Both the position numbers and the translations under genes were made by a program. Positions 29,707 to 40,215 of a stretch of 64,000 nucleotides of DNA are shown here, one piece after another. This DNA is from Symploca sp. SIO2E9. GTDB taxonomy: Bacteria > Cyanobacteriota > Cyanobacteriia > Cyanobacteriales > Coleofasciculaceae. The stretch's first letter is position 1, and the number at the start of each line of letters is the position of its first letter. The stretch spans positions 1 to 64,000 of the forward strand of contig JAAHGS010000019.1 of NCBI GenBank assembly GCA_010692645.1, given 5' to 3'. The notes below the pieces were generated by a model. It saw only the letters and a list, made by a program, of their open reading frames with translations. It did no database searches and was not told the origin of the DNA.

Positions 29707-30738
29707 ATGCAAAATCAAAATAATCAAGACCGGGTGCGTAAAACCTGGAGACTGTTCAGGGACTTTGGGCTGGATGCGATTCCGATTATGAGGCTCAGAG
29801 AATCTCTACTTCAGGACTCCCAGCTCGACCTCAACTACTTAGTTCTGATTGTTAGCTCTTGTTTAATTGCTACCTTTGGGCTGCTTCTCAACAGCACAGC
29901 TGTGATCATCGGAGCAATGATTATCGCTCCCCTGATGATGCCTTTGCGAGGATTCTCCTTTGCCACCCTCGAAGGAGATTTAGTTCTGTTGCGTAGTAGT
30001 TTCCTTTCTATTGCTGTAGGAACCCTAATGGGTGTTGCCTGCTCCTGGTTGGTTGGTACGGTTATTGGCTTGCCTGAGTTTGGGGAGCAGGTTTTAGCAA
30101 GGACTCAACCTAATCTAATTGACTTGTTGATTGCTGTGGTGGCAGGTGGAATTAGCGGTTATTCTAAAATTCGCCCTTCTCTGGGAGATGCGATTCCAGG
30201 TACTGCGATCGCAGTTGCTCTGATGCCGCCGCTTTGTGTAGTGGGGCTAACCCTCTCACAGGGAGAGTGGGATTTTAGCCGGGGAGCATTTCTCCTCTAT
30301 ATTACTAATCTGATTGGGATTAATCTGGCTTGCCTATTAGTCTATGTTCTTAGCGGATATGCTCGCAGTAATGAGCTTGGTAGATCTTTGAGTTGGGTTG
30401 TTTCCTCGGTGTTGATTGTTTTGTTAGCTGTGCCTTTGGGGCTAAGCTTTTGGCGATTGATTGAGCAAGCGCAAGTTAACAATTTGGTTCAGAGCATTCT
30501 CGTTAATCGCACCCTAGTTAATCGGCAAGATATAGAATTTATCAGTTCTGAGAGTATTGATTGGAATACTCGTCCTCCTTCAGTGAAAGTAATCGTTCGA
30601 GCAAAAGAGACAATCACACCAGAAGATGTGAATTTGGTTGAGGAGTTAATTGAGAGTGAATTGGGGAGAAGATTTAAATTAGTAGTCGATGTTACACAAT
30701 CAAAGCGAGTTGAATCGTCGCAATTTCAATCTAATTGA
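29707..30738 (+). CDS. DUF389 membrane protein
   Basis: Multi-TM, GAMIIAPLMMPLRG and ISGYSKIRPSLGDAIPGTAIAVALMPPL motifs. Confidence 0.9.
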   Translation: MQNQNNQDRVRKTWRLFRDFGLDAIPIMRLRESLLQDSQLDLNYLVLIVSSCLIATFGLLLNSTAVIIGAMIIAPLMMPLRGFSFATLEGDLVLLRSSFLSIAVGTLMGVACSWLVGTVIGLPEFGEQVLARTQPNLIDLLIAVVAGGISGYSKIRPSLGDAIPGTAIAVALMPPLCVVGLTLSQGEWDFSRGAFLLYITNLIGINLACLLVYVLSGYARSNELGRSLSWVVSSVLIVLLAVPLGLSFWRLIEQAQVNNLVQSILVNRTLVNRQDIEFISSESIDWNTRPPSVKVIVRAKETITPEDVNLVEELIESELGRRFKLVVDVTQSKRVESSQFQSN

Positions 30739-30840
30739 TAAGCTGTTGTGCATCTGGAATTGCACTTTCTACCCTTTGAGGAAAACTCACTCCCAGAAAG
30801 ACCAGAGGCAGAGGCAAATGGTTCATAATCCTCTACTCTA

Positions 30841-31076
30841 AGGGACTTCCAAATAAAAAAATATCCCATCGAGGGGATGGCTCGGGGGGATGGGGAGATG
30901 GGGAGATGATTCTAATGGTCGTATTTCCAAGTATAGCAACGGACATATCAGTTAGGACATTCTATTTTGATTCAAAGGGAGCAGGGAGCAGGGAGCAGGG
31001 AGTAGGGAACAAGGCAGTGTCCTAATCATAGTGGCGACGGCTGTAAATTGGATAATTTATTTCTTGGAGTTCCCTA
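30841..31076. mobile_element. MITE-like element, family B (AGGGACTTCCAAATAAAAAAATATCC...GGATAATTTATTTCTTGGAGTTCCCT)
   Basis: ~28-bp imperfect inverted termini; internal G-rich repeats; further copies at 34088 and 43794. Confidence 0.75.
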
Positions 31077-31109
31077 AGTTCAAGTAATAAGTGATAACAA
31101 AAACTTTTA

Positions 31110-31967
31110 TTACGCTTGCAATAACCAAAAACCGCTATAAGTCATCCCCGAATCATCAGGTTGAACCAACAAAAAATGTAAACCCTTACTTAGCTGTTGA
31201 CGCTGCTGATATACTTGACCAGAAGCAGCAACCTCTTTATCCTCAAAAGTCGCAACAACCCACCTATCAACCAATCCAGCCTCTAAAATCAAACCATCAG
31301 GCGCACCAGCAATGTAGTTGAGGGCCACTGGTTTAACCTCCTGAAGCCAACGCGCTAGTAACATTGACTGTCTTCCCCCATCAATGACTACACCAGGCAC
31401 TGGTACAGTCGAAGCGATACCGAGATTGATTGGTAGGAGAAACTCAGGCATCTGCAAAATTGGAATTGGGCGTTGAGTAAAAGCCTCTTCTATATTACCT
31501 GCCGGCAGCGCTGCAAACCGCCACTGTTCGCCCCAAAGATTTTCTGGCAGAGGCAAAGGTGGTGGTTGCTCAAGGGTAATAGGATTATAAGATTCACCCG
31601 TATAATTATCTTGGCTAGGATATTGGCGTGCCTTCTGTTCTAACCATTTCTTTAAAGCCTCAGTGTGCCTTGTTGCTTCTACCTCAATGTCTAATATTTG
31701 TCCAGCTGAAGAGAGTAAATTTAAAGACTGGGGCCGAAAAACTTGAATTACTTTCGGCAACCCAGTTTTCTCCGCCGCTTTTTGCAATTGAGACGACAAC
31801 CAGCTACTATCAGCCAAAGGCTGAGGACATAGTGCTTCATGAATCAAGCTGCCAGTAGCGTCACAAATTAACAACTCCCAAAGCGGCTCTCCAGCTGCAT
31901 TGCGCAGGGGACGTCGGTAGAAATCAATTTGCCAGACACACATTGCGAATATCAAGTCATTTAGCAA
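31110..31967 (-). CDS. Tab2/Atab2 family RNA-binding protein (DUF1092)
   Basis: WQIDFYRRPL..GEPLWELLICD opening; likely start at internal MCVWQIDFY. Confidence 0.9.
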   Translation of the reverse strand: MLNDLIFAMCVWQIDFYRRPLRNAAGEPLWELLICDATGSLIHEALCPQPLADSSWLSSQLQKAAEKTGLPKVIQVFRPQSLNLLSSAGQILDIEVEATRHTEALKKWLEQKARQYPSQDNYTGESYNPITLEQPPPLPLPENLWGEQWRFAALPAGNIEEAFTQRPIPILQMPEFLLPINLGIASTVPVPGVVIDGGRQSMLLARWLQEVKPVALNYIAGAPDGLILEAGLVDRWVVATFEDKEVAASGQVYQQRQQLSKGLHFLLVQPDDSGMTYSGFWLLQA

Positions 31968-32018
31968 TTGGGTAATTAGTTCCCTAAGAATTAGTAATAA
32001 CTCTAAGCAGTAATTATC

Positions 32019-32369
32019 TCATGTTTCTTGTGAGACAATCCAATGTAACTCTAGCCATAAGCGTTGATCTTCTTGCTTTAACTTTGACATAGGATCGCGC
32101 ACCAGTCGTGTGGCATTCATGCAAACTACTTCTGAGAGCCCCATATTTTGGGCTATTTCTCGATATGCACTTTTGTGGTCTTCCACACTCACCAACAGAT
32201 GTTGAGGGCAATAAATCCCTATGTACTGAAAGAGTTGACGCGGTCTTCCACAATAGTACTTGATGATTTTAACACTGCAATGGTGTAGTAATTCCCCTGC
32301 TCGTGGAAAGAATCGGTCTACTACTGTTGTAAATTCTTGGACTAGCTGTTCTTCACTAATCATAACCAA
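32019..32369 (-). CDS. Hypothetical protein
   Basis: 116 aa ORF with no competing gene on the opposite strand. Confidence 0.55.
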   Translation of the reverse strand: MVMISEEQLVQEFTTVVDRFFPRAGELLHHCSVKIIKYYCGRPRQLFQYIGIYCPQHLLVSVEDHKSAYREIAQNMGLSEVVCMNATRLVRDPMSKLKQEDQRLWLELHWIVSQET

Positions 32370-32762
32370 ACTCTTCTTCGTAGTAATGATTACTATTATT
32401 CAGTCTAGCTTTAATACTGAGAATATTTTTGAATACCTAGCCCCATTAACAAAGGATTAGATTTTGATAACTTTTTCAAAATACATGAAATCTAATTTAT
32501 TGAATTAGGCTATAAAAACGTGTATATTTAAGATTAAAAATTGAGTTAGTTTGCAATTAATTAACTATTTTTATCTATGCTCCAGAAATGCTAATTTGTT
32601 ATACCTCTAAAATCTTCTCCCCATCTCCCCATCCCCCCATCCCCCCATCCCCCCCTCAATCCCAAGATGCAAGTTAAATGTGTGATCCCTGGTCAACCTT
32701 AGGAGCAGCTTAATATAGTAGAGAAGTAGAAAGCCAAGCAAAGGGCAATCAGCCCAGACAAT

Positions 32763-34088
32763 TTGCTTCGGGCTCGTCAACTGCTCATTATTTCACTATT
32801 GCAATTTAAGTCTATGAAACCTGCTTTGACCAGATTCGGCACCTACATGTCCAAGCTCACTGGTGTCCGGGCGATTATGAAAGATATTATCGAAACACTA
32901 AAAGCTGGTCAAGGGAAGGAATTTATTAACTTAAGTGCAGGCAATCCAGTCATATTACCAGAGGTAGAGCAACTGTGGCGGGATTGCACAGCACAATTAC
33001 TGGCAAGCCCAGATTATGGTGAAGTGGTTTGCCGCTACGGCTCCTCTCAGGGATATCAGCCTTTGATTGAAGCAATTGCTCAGGATTTCAATCAGCGCTA
33101 TGGACTTTCCCTAAGCGATCGCAATATACTAATCACCCCTGGCTCTCAATCAATCTACTTCTATGCTGCCAATGTCTTTGGAGGCTACACTACTAGCGGT
33201 AGTTTAAAGCAAGTTGTCTTGCCCTTGAGTCCCGACTATACCGGTTATGGTGGAGTTACCTTAACTCCAGAAGCTCTATGTGCCTATAAACCAAGCTTAG
33301 AAATTGATCAGGCTCAACATCGCTTCAAGTATCGCCCTGACTTCAGCCAACTAAGCATCACAGAAGATACTGGCTGCGTTATTTTCTCTCGCCCTTGTAA
33401 CCCCACAGGCAATGTCCTTACAGATGAAGAAGTAAGGAAAATTGCAGCTTTGGCAGCAGTATTAGATGTACCAGTGTTAATTGACTCAGCTTATGCACCG
33501 CCTTTCCCAGCCTTAAACTTTACAGAAATGACGCCCATATTTGGCGGTAATATCCTCCACTGCTTAAGCCTTTCTAAAGCAGGATTGCCAGGAGAGCGGA
33601 TTGGTGTAGCGATTGGTGATCCTGAGCTAATAGGTATTTTACAGTCATTCCAGACAAATATGTGTCTTCATTCCTCCCGCTATGGGCAAGCAATTGCTAC
33701 CCAAGCGATTAACTCGGGAGCACTTGCTGAAATCTCCATCAACATCATTCGTCCCCACTACCAACAAAAGTTTAAAGTTTTAGAGGATACCCTTGAACAG
33801 TCAATGCCCAAAGATTTGCCCTGGTTTCTACATCGCGGTGAAGGAGCAATCTTTGCTTGGTTGTGGTTGCAGGATTTACCGATTACAGACTGGGAGTTTT
33901 ACCAACAGTTGAAGCAGGTAGGCGTGATTGTCGTTCCTGGAAGCCCATTTTTCCCAGGTTTACAGGAAGAATGGCCTCACAAACAGCAGTGCCTCCGCAT
34001 TAGCTTAACTGCAACGAATGAAGAGATAGTAATCGGCATGCAAAGGCTAGCCAAGGTGACACAGGAAGTCTATAGCAATCGCCAATAA
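32763..34088 (+). CDS. avtA: Valine-pyruvate aminotransferase-like PLP enzyme
   Basis: Class I/II aminotransferase; SLSKAGLPGERIG lysine motif, SRPCNPTGNV. Confidence 0.85.
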   Translation: MLRARQLLIISLLQFKSMKPALTRFGTYMSKLTGVRAIMKDIIETLKAGQGKEFINLSAGNPVILPEVEQLWRDCTAQLLASPDYGEVVCRYGSSQGYQPLIEAIAQDFNQRYGLSLSDRNILITPGSQSIYFYAANVFGGYTTSGSLKQVVLPLSPDYTGYGGVTLTPEALCAYKPSLEIDQAQHRFKYRPDFSQLSITEDTGCVIFSRPCNPTGNVLTDEEVRKIAALAAVLDVPVLIDSAYAPPFPALNFTEMTPIFGGNILHCLSLSKAGLPGERIGVAIGDPELIGILQSFQTNMCLHSSRYGQAIATQAINSGALAEISINIIRPHYQQKFKVLEDTLEQSMPKDLPWFLHRGEGAIFAWLWLQDLPITDWEFYQQLKQVGVIVVPGSPFFPGLQEEWPHKQQCLRISLTATNEEIVIGMQRLAKVTQEVYSNRQ

Positions 34089-34195
34089 GGGACTTCCAAA
34101 TAAAAAAATATCCAATCGAGCAGGAAGAGATAGGGAGAAAAATCTTTACGTCTTGTTTCTAAGTGAATTGGATAATTTATTTCTTGGAGTTCCCT
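34088..34195. mobile_element. MITE-like element, family B, 108-bp copy
   Basis: AGGGACTTCCAAATAAAAAAATATCCAAT ... ATTGGATAATTTATTTCTTGGAGTTCCCT. Confidence 0.8.
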
Positions 34196-34253
34196 TATCG
34201 ATTGTCAAGCCATCCTACCATGAACCATGAACCATGAACCATGAACCCAAATC

Positions 34254-34853
34254 TCAAAAATTATCTATCAGTCTCGATAAACTCTGAGCTGACTCGTAAA
34301 TACATTCCGAAATTTCTCGGATCTCATCTCTTTCTAAAGAATCTGATTGATTGATGATCAACTGTGAAAGACTGAGAATGCCATCTAATGAAGAGCGCAT
34401 CACCTCCGGTATAGACAAAGGAATGTCACTGCGTAAGTGAGCAATTTTTTCCTGGGAATACTGCTCAAGGGAGGCGTTCTTTTGCAGGCGAATCGAAATT
34501 GCCTTGAGCAATTCCGTTAAAGTAAAAGGCTTAGTGATATAGTCGTCTGCTCCCATTTCCATACCCCGCCGCAAGTCGGCTTTATCCGCTCTAGCGGTGA
34601 GAAAAATAAAGGGAATCATCGCCGTAATCGACTCTTGGCGCAGGATATCCAAAACCTCAAAACCATCAGCCTTTGGCATCATCACATCACATAAAATTAA
34701 ATCGGGTTGATGTTGTTGAGCAGCATTGATACCAGCCAGACCATCAGCAGCACCAAAAACCTCAAACTCCTCTGCTTCTAACAATTCCATTAAATTTTCT
34801 CGTACCGATTCTTCATCTTCAATTACCAAAATTTTTTTCATGTTCATATTCAT
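34254..34853 (-). CDS. Response regulator (REC) with C-terminal degenerate DHp-like helical region
   Basis: REC motifs (LVIEDEE, DLILCDVMMP, TAR, YITKPF); C-terminus resembles HK dimerisation helix without the phospho-His. Confidence 0.9.
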   Translation of the reverse strand: MNMNMKKILVIEDEESVRENLMELLEAEEFEVFGAADGLAGINAAQQHQPDLILCDVMMPKADGFEVLDILRQESITAMIPFIFLTARADKADLRRGMEMGADDYITKPFTLTELLKAISIRLQKNASLEQYSQEKIAHLRSDIPLSIPEVMRSSLDGILSLSQLIINQSDSLERDEIREISECIYESAQSLSRLIDNF

Positions 34854-36628
34854 ATTACATTAGCCTCATGATGTTCTTTAGGAGAAAGCTGCAAATATTT
34901 ACCACTAAATAGTAGTTTTTCAAACTCTTGTGGTGGTAGTGGCTTGCTGAAAAGATAACCTTGCATCACATCGCAGTTATGGCGGCAAATAAAATTCAGT
35001 TCGGCTTCCGTTTCTACCCCCTCAGCAATCAATTTTAGCTCCAGAGTTTTCGCTATTTGTATAATAGCCTCTGTAATTGCAGCATTGTGAGGGCTAGCTG
35101 TAATATTACGGACAAAACAGCGGTCAATTTTTAAAATATCAAAAGGGAATTTTTGCAAATAACTTAAAGAAGAATACCCTGTACCAAAGTCGTCAATAGC
35201 AATCTGCATCCCTAAAGACTTCAAAGTCTTCAACCTGCGAATTGCCACCTCAGTATTTGAAACCAACATACTTTCAGTTAGCTCTAAGTCTATATACTGA
35301 GGGTGAAGACCAATTTCCCTCAGGATTTGGAGTATCTTTTGGCTCAAATCAATTTGAGAAAATTGACGTCCTGAGAGGTTAACTGCCACCCGTAAACACC
35401 GAAAACCAGCATCCTGCCAGATTTTAGTTTGCTTGCAGGCATTGTACAATACCCATTCCCCAATCGGTATAATTAGACCAGTTTCTTCTGCTAGCGGAAT
35501 AAATTTATCTGGTCCAATAATACCCCGTTGTGGATGGTGCCATCGCAACAGGGCTTCTGCACCAGAAATTTTCCCCGTCTTGAGGTCAACTTGTGGTTGA
35601 TAGTAAACTATAAGTTCTTCCCGTTCTAAAGCATGACGCAAGCTAGTTTGTAAGTTGAGAAAGTCTACAGAACCGATGTGAAAGGTTGCTGTATAAAACT
35701 GATATTGGTCACCCCCTTGTTGCTTAGCCTTTAACATCGCCTTGTTAGCATAACTTAGTAACTGTTGTAGTTCTTTACTATCACGGCGATAAAATGCTAA
35801 ACCAATGCTAGCGGTGATAAAGACTTCTTGTTCAGCAAGAACAAAGGTCTTGGAGATACTTTTTAAAATACTTTGAGCAACATCGACTGCATCTTTTTTA
35901 TGGCTCCTCTTTGCCAGGATAATAGCAAATTGATCAGCATTGAGGCGAGCAACTGTATCCTGATTATCAACGCAGGTACTAAGGCGAATAGCGACAGCTT
36001 TAAGCAATGAGTCACCGAAGTCTTGCCCGAGGTTATTATTGATTTTACTAAAGCGGTCTAAACCCACAAACAAAACTGCCAAGACTTCTTGGTAGTCATG
36101 ATCTTGCGGTTGTACTTGCTTAAACCGTTCTTGCAACGACAATCGATTTGGCAGCTCGGTCAAGCTATCATGGTGTGCTAAGTAATTTAGCCGGTCTTTA
36201 GCTTGCTGAATTTCACTATTGTAGTGTTCTTGAACAGCCTCTTGCTTTTTAAGTCGGCTAGCAATTGCCCCTAGCAACTCTGCCCTAGTAAATGGCTTAG
36301 TCAAATAATCATCTGCTCCTAATTCCATGCCTTGACGAAAATCTACTTTGGCAGCTTTTGCAGTTAAGAAAATAAAAGGAATTGTCGCGAGGATAGAGTC
36401 TTGACGTAAAGTGGTAAGCACGCCGTAACCATCTAATTCAGGCATCATTACATCACATAAAATTAGATCTGGCTGCTGTTGCTGGGCTAAATCGACACCA
36501 ATACGACCATTTTCTGCGCCAAATACCTCCAAACCTTCAGAATCTAGGAGTTCAAGAATATTTTCCCTGACAAATTCTTCGTCTTCAATTACTAAAATTT
36601 TTTTAATTTGTTTGGACATTTTATTCAT
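34850..36628 (-). CDS. Response regulator with GGDEF-like and EAL domains
   Basis: REC; GGDEF region with altered signature (RLNADQFAIIL); EALLRW, ELTESML, DDFGTGYSSL EAL motifs. Confidence 0.94.
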   Translation of the reverse strand: MNKMSKQIKKILVIEDEEFVRENILELLDSEGLEVFGAENGRIGVDLAQQQQPDLILCDVMMPELDGYGVLTTLRQDSILATIPFIFLTAKAAKVDFRQGMELGADDYLTKPFTRAELLGAIASRLKKQEAVQEHYNSEIQQAKDRLNYLAHHDSLTELPNRLSLQERFKQVQPQDHDYQEVLAVLFVGLDRFSKINNNLGQDFGDSLLKAVAIRLSTCVDNQDTVARLNADQFAIILAKRSHKKDAVDVAQSILKSISKTFVLAEQEVFITASIGLAFYRRDSKELQQLLSYANKAMLKAKQQGGDQYQFYTATFHIGSVDFLNLQTSLRHALEREELIVYYQPQVDLKTGKISGAEALLRWHHPQRGIIGPDKFIPLAEETGLIIPIGEWVLYNACKQTKIWQDAGFRCLRVAVNLSGRQFSQIDLSQKILQILREIGLHPQYIDLELTESMLVSNTEVAIRRLKTLKSLGMQIAIDDFGTGYSSLSYLQKFPFDILKIDRCFVRNITASPHNAAITEAIIQIAKTLELKLIAEGVETEAELNFICRHNCDVMQGYLFSKPLPPQEFEKLLFSGKYLQLSPKEHHEANVI

Positions 36629-39374
36629 TGGTTGCTAGGGAGTTGTACATTGGCAGCGTGATTTTAAAAGTAGTTCCGAGCCCTACTTCACTTTCTACCT
36701 CAATCTGACCATTGTGGATGTCTAGGCATTTTTTGACAATTGCTAGTCCCAAACCAGTGCCAGCAATTGTCCCCACATTATTAGCGCGGTGGAAGCTTTC
36801 AAACAATAGTGGCAGATCGACTTTGGGAATACCAATGCCTTGATCAATAATTTTAAAAATCACATCATTTTGTCGGTAGCCTAGGGTTAATATAACAGTA
36901 CTGCCACTAGGAGAATACTTAATCGCATTACCCAGTAAATTTTCCAAAATTTGACGTAGTATCTTTTCATCCAAGCAAGGTTTATTTCTGGGAAATTGGG
37001 AGTGGGAAGTAGTGAGTACTGACTTTTCCATTGCCTCACTTTCTTGTTGTTCAACAGCCTCAATTTTGAAAACTAGTTGGTGCTGTTTAGTATCATTAAA
37101 TTCTAGTTCTTCAACTAAATCGCGGCAAAATTTTTCCAGATTCAGTGGTATTGGATTCAGCTTGAGTTTGCCAGCTTCAGCTCTACCGATGATCAAGACA
37201 TCATTCAAGAGTTTGGTCATGTATTTGACCGAACTTTGAATGCGATACAGGTGAGTTAATTTTTTCTCTTCTGTCCATTTTGAAGAGTAATGTTCTATTA
37301 ATTCAGCTGAAGATTGAATTGTGGTCAGAGGAGTTCTAAACTCGTGAGAAGTCATAGTGATAAAACGAGATTTTAGTTCTGTTAGTTCTTTTTCCCTAAC
37401 TAACGCCTTACGAATTTCCCCTTCTGCCTGCTTGCGCTGAATCATTAAACCTAATTCTGTTGAAGCGGAAATAAGTTCAATTAATCCTGGAGCCTCAGGT
37501 CGAGTTTCAAACATATAAAATATGAGGACAGCGAGAACCATATTATTAGCAATAACTGGAATTCCTAATCCCGCTTTTAAACCTACTTGCTGGGCGAGGT
37601 CTGCTCTGAGGTAAACATGATTAGACTCGAGCGAAACATCTGGCAACCACTCCGGCTGTTTCGATACCCAGACACGTCCTGGTAAATCACAGCCTGGGGC
37701 AAATGTCAACTCCTCGCTGGCTTTTCTAAAGTTCTCCACATCCTCAGTCTTACTGAACCAAGCAGGGCTACATTCAAGAATACTGCCATCTGCCTTGGGA
37801 ACCCAGGCTTCTCCTAAATCCCAACCAGTAGCTTCACATACTTTCTGTAGTGCCACAGACAGGGCTGCATGAAAATCTTGGGACTGAAATAGAGCTTGCG
37901 TAATTGAGTGTAAGAAACGCAGTTGCTCCTCTGCTCGCTTGCGTTCAGTAATGTCTCTATCAATACCACGATAGCCGCGAAATTTCCCTAAGCGATCAAA
38001 AATTGGCACTCCACTGCCTTCGAGGATTACCAGATGACCATCTTTATGAAGATTTGTATTTTCTAAACAGGTGAAAGGTTGCCGCGAGGCGACAAGTTCA
38101 GCAAAAACTTCAGCAACATACTTCGCGTTTTCAGGGGATGCTAATTCAGAAGGAGTCTGACCAATAATTTCTTGAGGCTCGTAACCCAATAAACTTGAAA
38201 CTTTGGGACTAGCATAGGTATATAAGGCATTTTCATCCATCTCCCACACCCAATCACTGCTAGTTTCAACTAAATTACGAAAGCGCTCCTCACTTTGTCT
38301 TAACTGCTCCTGTGCTCTGTTGCGCTCAACAATTTCAGCTCTGAGGATGTGGTTGGCTTCCCTTAAAGCAGCTGTGCGCTCCTCAACTCTTGCTTCTAAA
38401 GCGTCGTTGGCTTGTTCTAATGTGATTCTTGCTTCTACACGCTCGGTAATATTCTGTAGAATCACGGCAGCTTCATCTGAGCCACTTTTAACAATGCGAG
38501 CCTCAAAGTGACGGGATTTGCCCTTAAGCCATAGTTGGCACTCAAAGCTTTGAACAGTATTGGTTTCCAGGGCTAGCTCGAGGTAGTGCCAAATTAGCCC
38601 TGCAACCTGTTTAGGAAAAACTTGATGCACATGTTTATCAATGATCTCACTGGCAATAATCGGCATCGTTTCTTCTTTAGCCGCTTTCGAGTCTATGCAA
38701 ATGCCATCTCGTCTTACGCGAAACATTAAATCAGGGATTACTTCTAATAGAGCTTTATTTCTAGCAATACTGGCTTTTAGTTCTGAGTGCACACGAGAAC
38801 ACTTTTTGAGTTCAGTTTGCCAGTGCTGCTCAAGCTCTGCCTGCTGAAGAGCGATCGCACAATGATCGGCAATTTCTTGCACAAAAGTAACGGCCTGAGG
38901 CATTAATTCCCAAGCTTGCTCACATTGATAAAGCGTTATTGCCCCCAAGTATGACTGCTGATGGCAAAGCGGCACCATCAAAATAGCACACAGGTCACAT
39001 TTACAAGCTAGATCTTGGAGTAGGCTGGGCAAGTCATCCCAGTTATCCTGAATCATCACCAGTTCACCTTTCGTGAGCCGTAAGTGATAGTAATTGCACA
39101 AATCTGTGCAGGCACTCTGTAAATAGGTAAGATTTTGCCTCTTGAACTTTGAATTAATAGTCTCATTTACCCCAGAGGCTAGCCAATGCTGAGGCTGATT
39201 AGATTGAAAGAGCAGACAGCCACTTACCTGCAAAACTTCCTGTAACTGACTAACCGTACTCTTGAGTACTTCCTCAATAACTAGGTTGCCCTTTGTAGCC
39301 TGGGCAATCTGGTTAATCATTGTCGCCTGGATAGCTAATAGATGACACTCCATCTTCCACTGCCTGTTGATCAA
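36621..39374 (-). CDS. GAF/PAS sensor histidine kinase
   Basis: Two GAF-like regions, PAS, H-box MTSHEFRTPL, N/G boxes; overlaps downstream RR gene. Confidence 0.95.
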   Translation of the reverse strand: MINRQWKMECHLLAIQATMINQIAQATKGNLVIEEVLKSTVSQLQEVLQVSGCLLFQSNQPQHWLASGVNETINSKFKRQNLTYLQSACTDLCNYYHLRLTKGELVMIQDNWDDLPSLLQDLACKCDLCAILMVPLCHQQSYLGAITLYQCEQAWELMPQAVTFVQEIADHCAIALQQAELEQHWQTELKKCSRVHSELKASIARNKALLEVIPDLMFRVRRDGICIDSKAAKEETMPIIASEIIDKHVHQVFPKQVAGLIWHYLELALETNTVQSFECQLWLKGKSRHFEARIVKSGSDEAAVILQNITERVEARITLEQANDALEARVEERTAALREANHILRAEIVERNRAQEQLRQSEERFRNLVETSSDWVWEMDENALYTYASPKVSSLLGYEPQEIIGQTPSELASPENAKYVAEVFAELVASRQPFTCLENTNLHKDGHLVILEGSGVPIFDRLGKFRGYRGIDRDITERKRAEEQLRFLHSITQALFQSQDFHAALSVALQKVCEATGWDLGEAWVPKADGSILECSPAWFSKTEDVENFRKASEELTFAPGCDLPGRVWVSKQPEWLPDVSLESNHVYLRADLAQQVGLKAGLGIPVIANNMVLAVLIFYMFETRPEAPGLIELISASTELGLMIQRKQAEGEIRKALVREKELTELKSRFITMTSHEFRTPLTTIQSSAELIEHYSSKWTEEKKLTHLYRIQSSVKYMTKLLNDVLIIGRAEAGKLKLNPIPLNLEKFCRDLVEELEFNDTKQHQLVFKIEAVEQQESEAMEKSVLTTSHSQFPRNKPCLDEKILRQILENLLGNAIKYSPSGSTVILTLGYRQNDVIFKIIDQGIGIPKVDLPLLFESFHRANNVGTIAGTGLGLAIVKKCLDIHNGQIEVESEVGLGTTFKITLPMYNSLATNE

Positions 39375-39985
39375 GTCGATAACTAGATGGTCTGGTGAAA
39401 TAAACTAAGTAGCAGTTGATTTTGAAATAATGACCAGGCCCAAACCCTGTAAAAATCTCCCTGAAGTGACCGAAAAACCTTGATCTCAGCTCAGCATGGT
39501 TAATTGAGGTTAAGTACAGATCACCAATAACAGAGGTACTATAGCGATAGCTACAAAGGTTAGGACAGATTGAATGGTTTAAACGACGGAATATCAATAT
39601 TAATTAACCTTCTGCCTTCTGCCCTGGAGCCTTCTGACTTTTGCTATACAACCAATCAGTGCCATAAAGCCACTGTGCTAGCGTTTGTGTGCCAATGGTT
39701 GTCAAGATTACCTTAATTCCAACCCCATCCAGGTTGCGGTGTATCTAAAAACTGCCCTCAGTGTTTTTCTGTCTTATGTAACTGTTTGATAATACCTATA
39801 AAGCTGTGCCCTTGATCTCTGCCCTTAAATTCTTGCATAGCTATGTTGATTAGCCCTCGTGGAAATTACGGTTGTACAAGCCCTGATTCCCTAATTGCTT
39901 GTGTAAATTTACACAATAGTGAGCTACATCCAATGTCCCTTCACTTCCCCTAATTCCCCACGCATCGGGGGCAATGAGGGGGGAT

Positions 39986-40064
39986 GAACGAAATTTTGCG
40001 TGGGATTTGATTTTTCCGAGTCTGGAGCGTCTGCTTAATTATTTCCCCACACCTTTTTTCGCTC
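39986..40064. mobile_element. MITE-like element, family D copy 2
   Basis: GAACGAAATTTTG...TCTGGAGCGTCTGCTTA...CCTTTTTTCGCTC, homologous to 28279-28373. Confidence 0.5.
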
Positions 40065-40215
40065 ACCCACCTTCCACCCCTGCCTCCTACCTCCTAATAC
40101 CGATTTCGTTTATGTTAGCTACAGATGTTGATGACGCGGAGACGCCCAGAGATACCAGAGGCGGGGATTGGATGTATAGGAGGCATTGAGGAAATTGGTC
40201 TAACTCCTTGCAACT

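Noticed and set aside
29189-29791. ORFs 29189..29593, 29193..29483, 29277..29516, 29392..29700 and 29597..29791
   Set aside because: Mutually overlapping frames across repeat copy B; no conserved domain recognisable
39313-39597. 94-aa ORF overlapping the start of the histidine kinase gene
   Set aside because: Overlaps the better supported HK CDS in another frame; no motif
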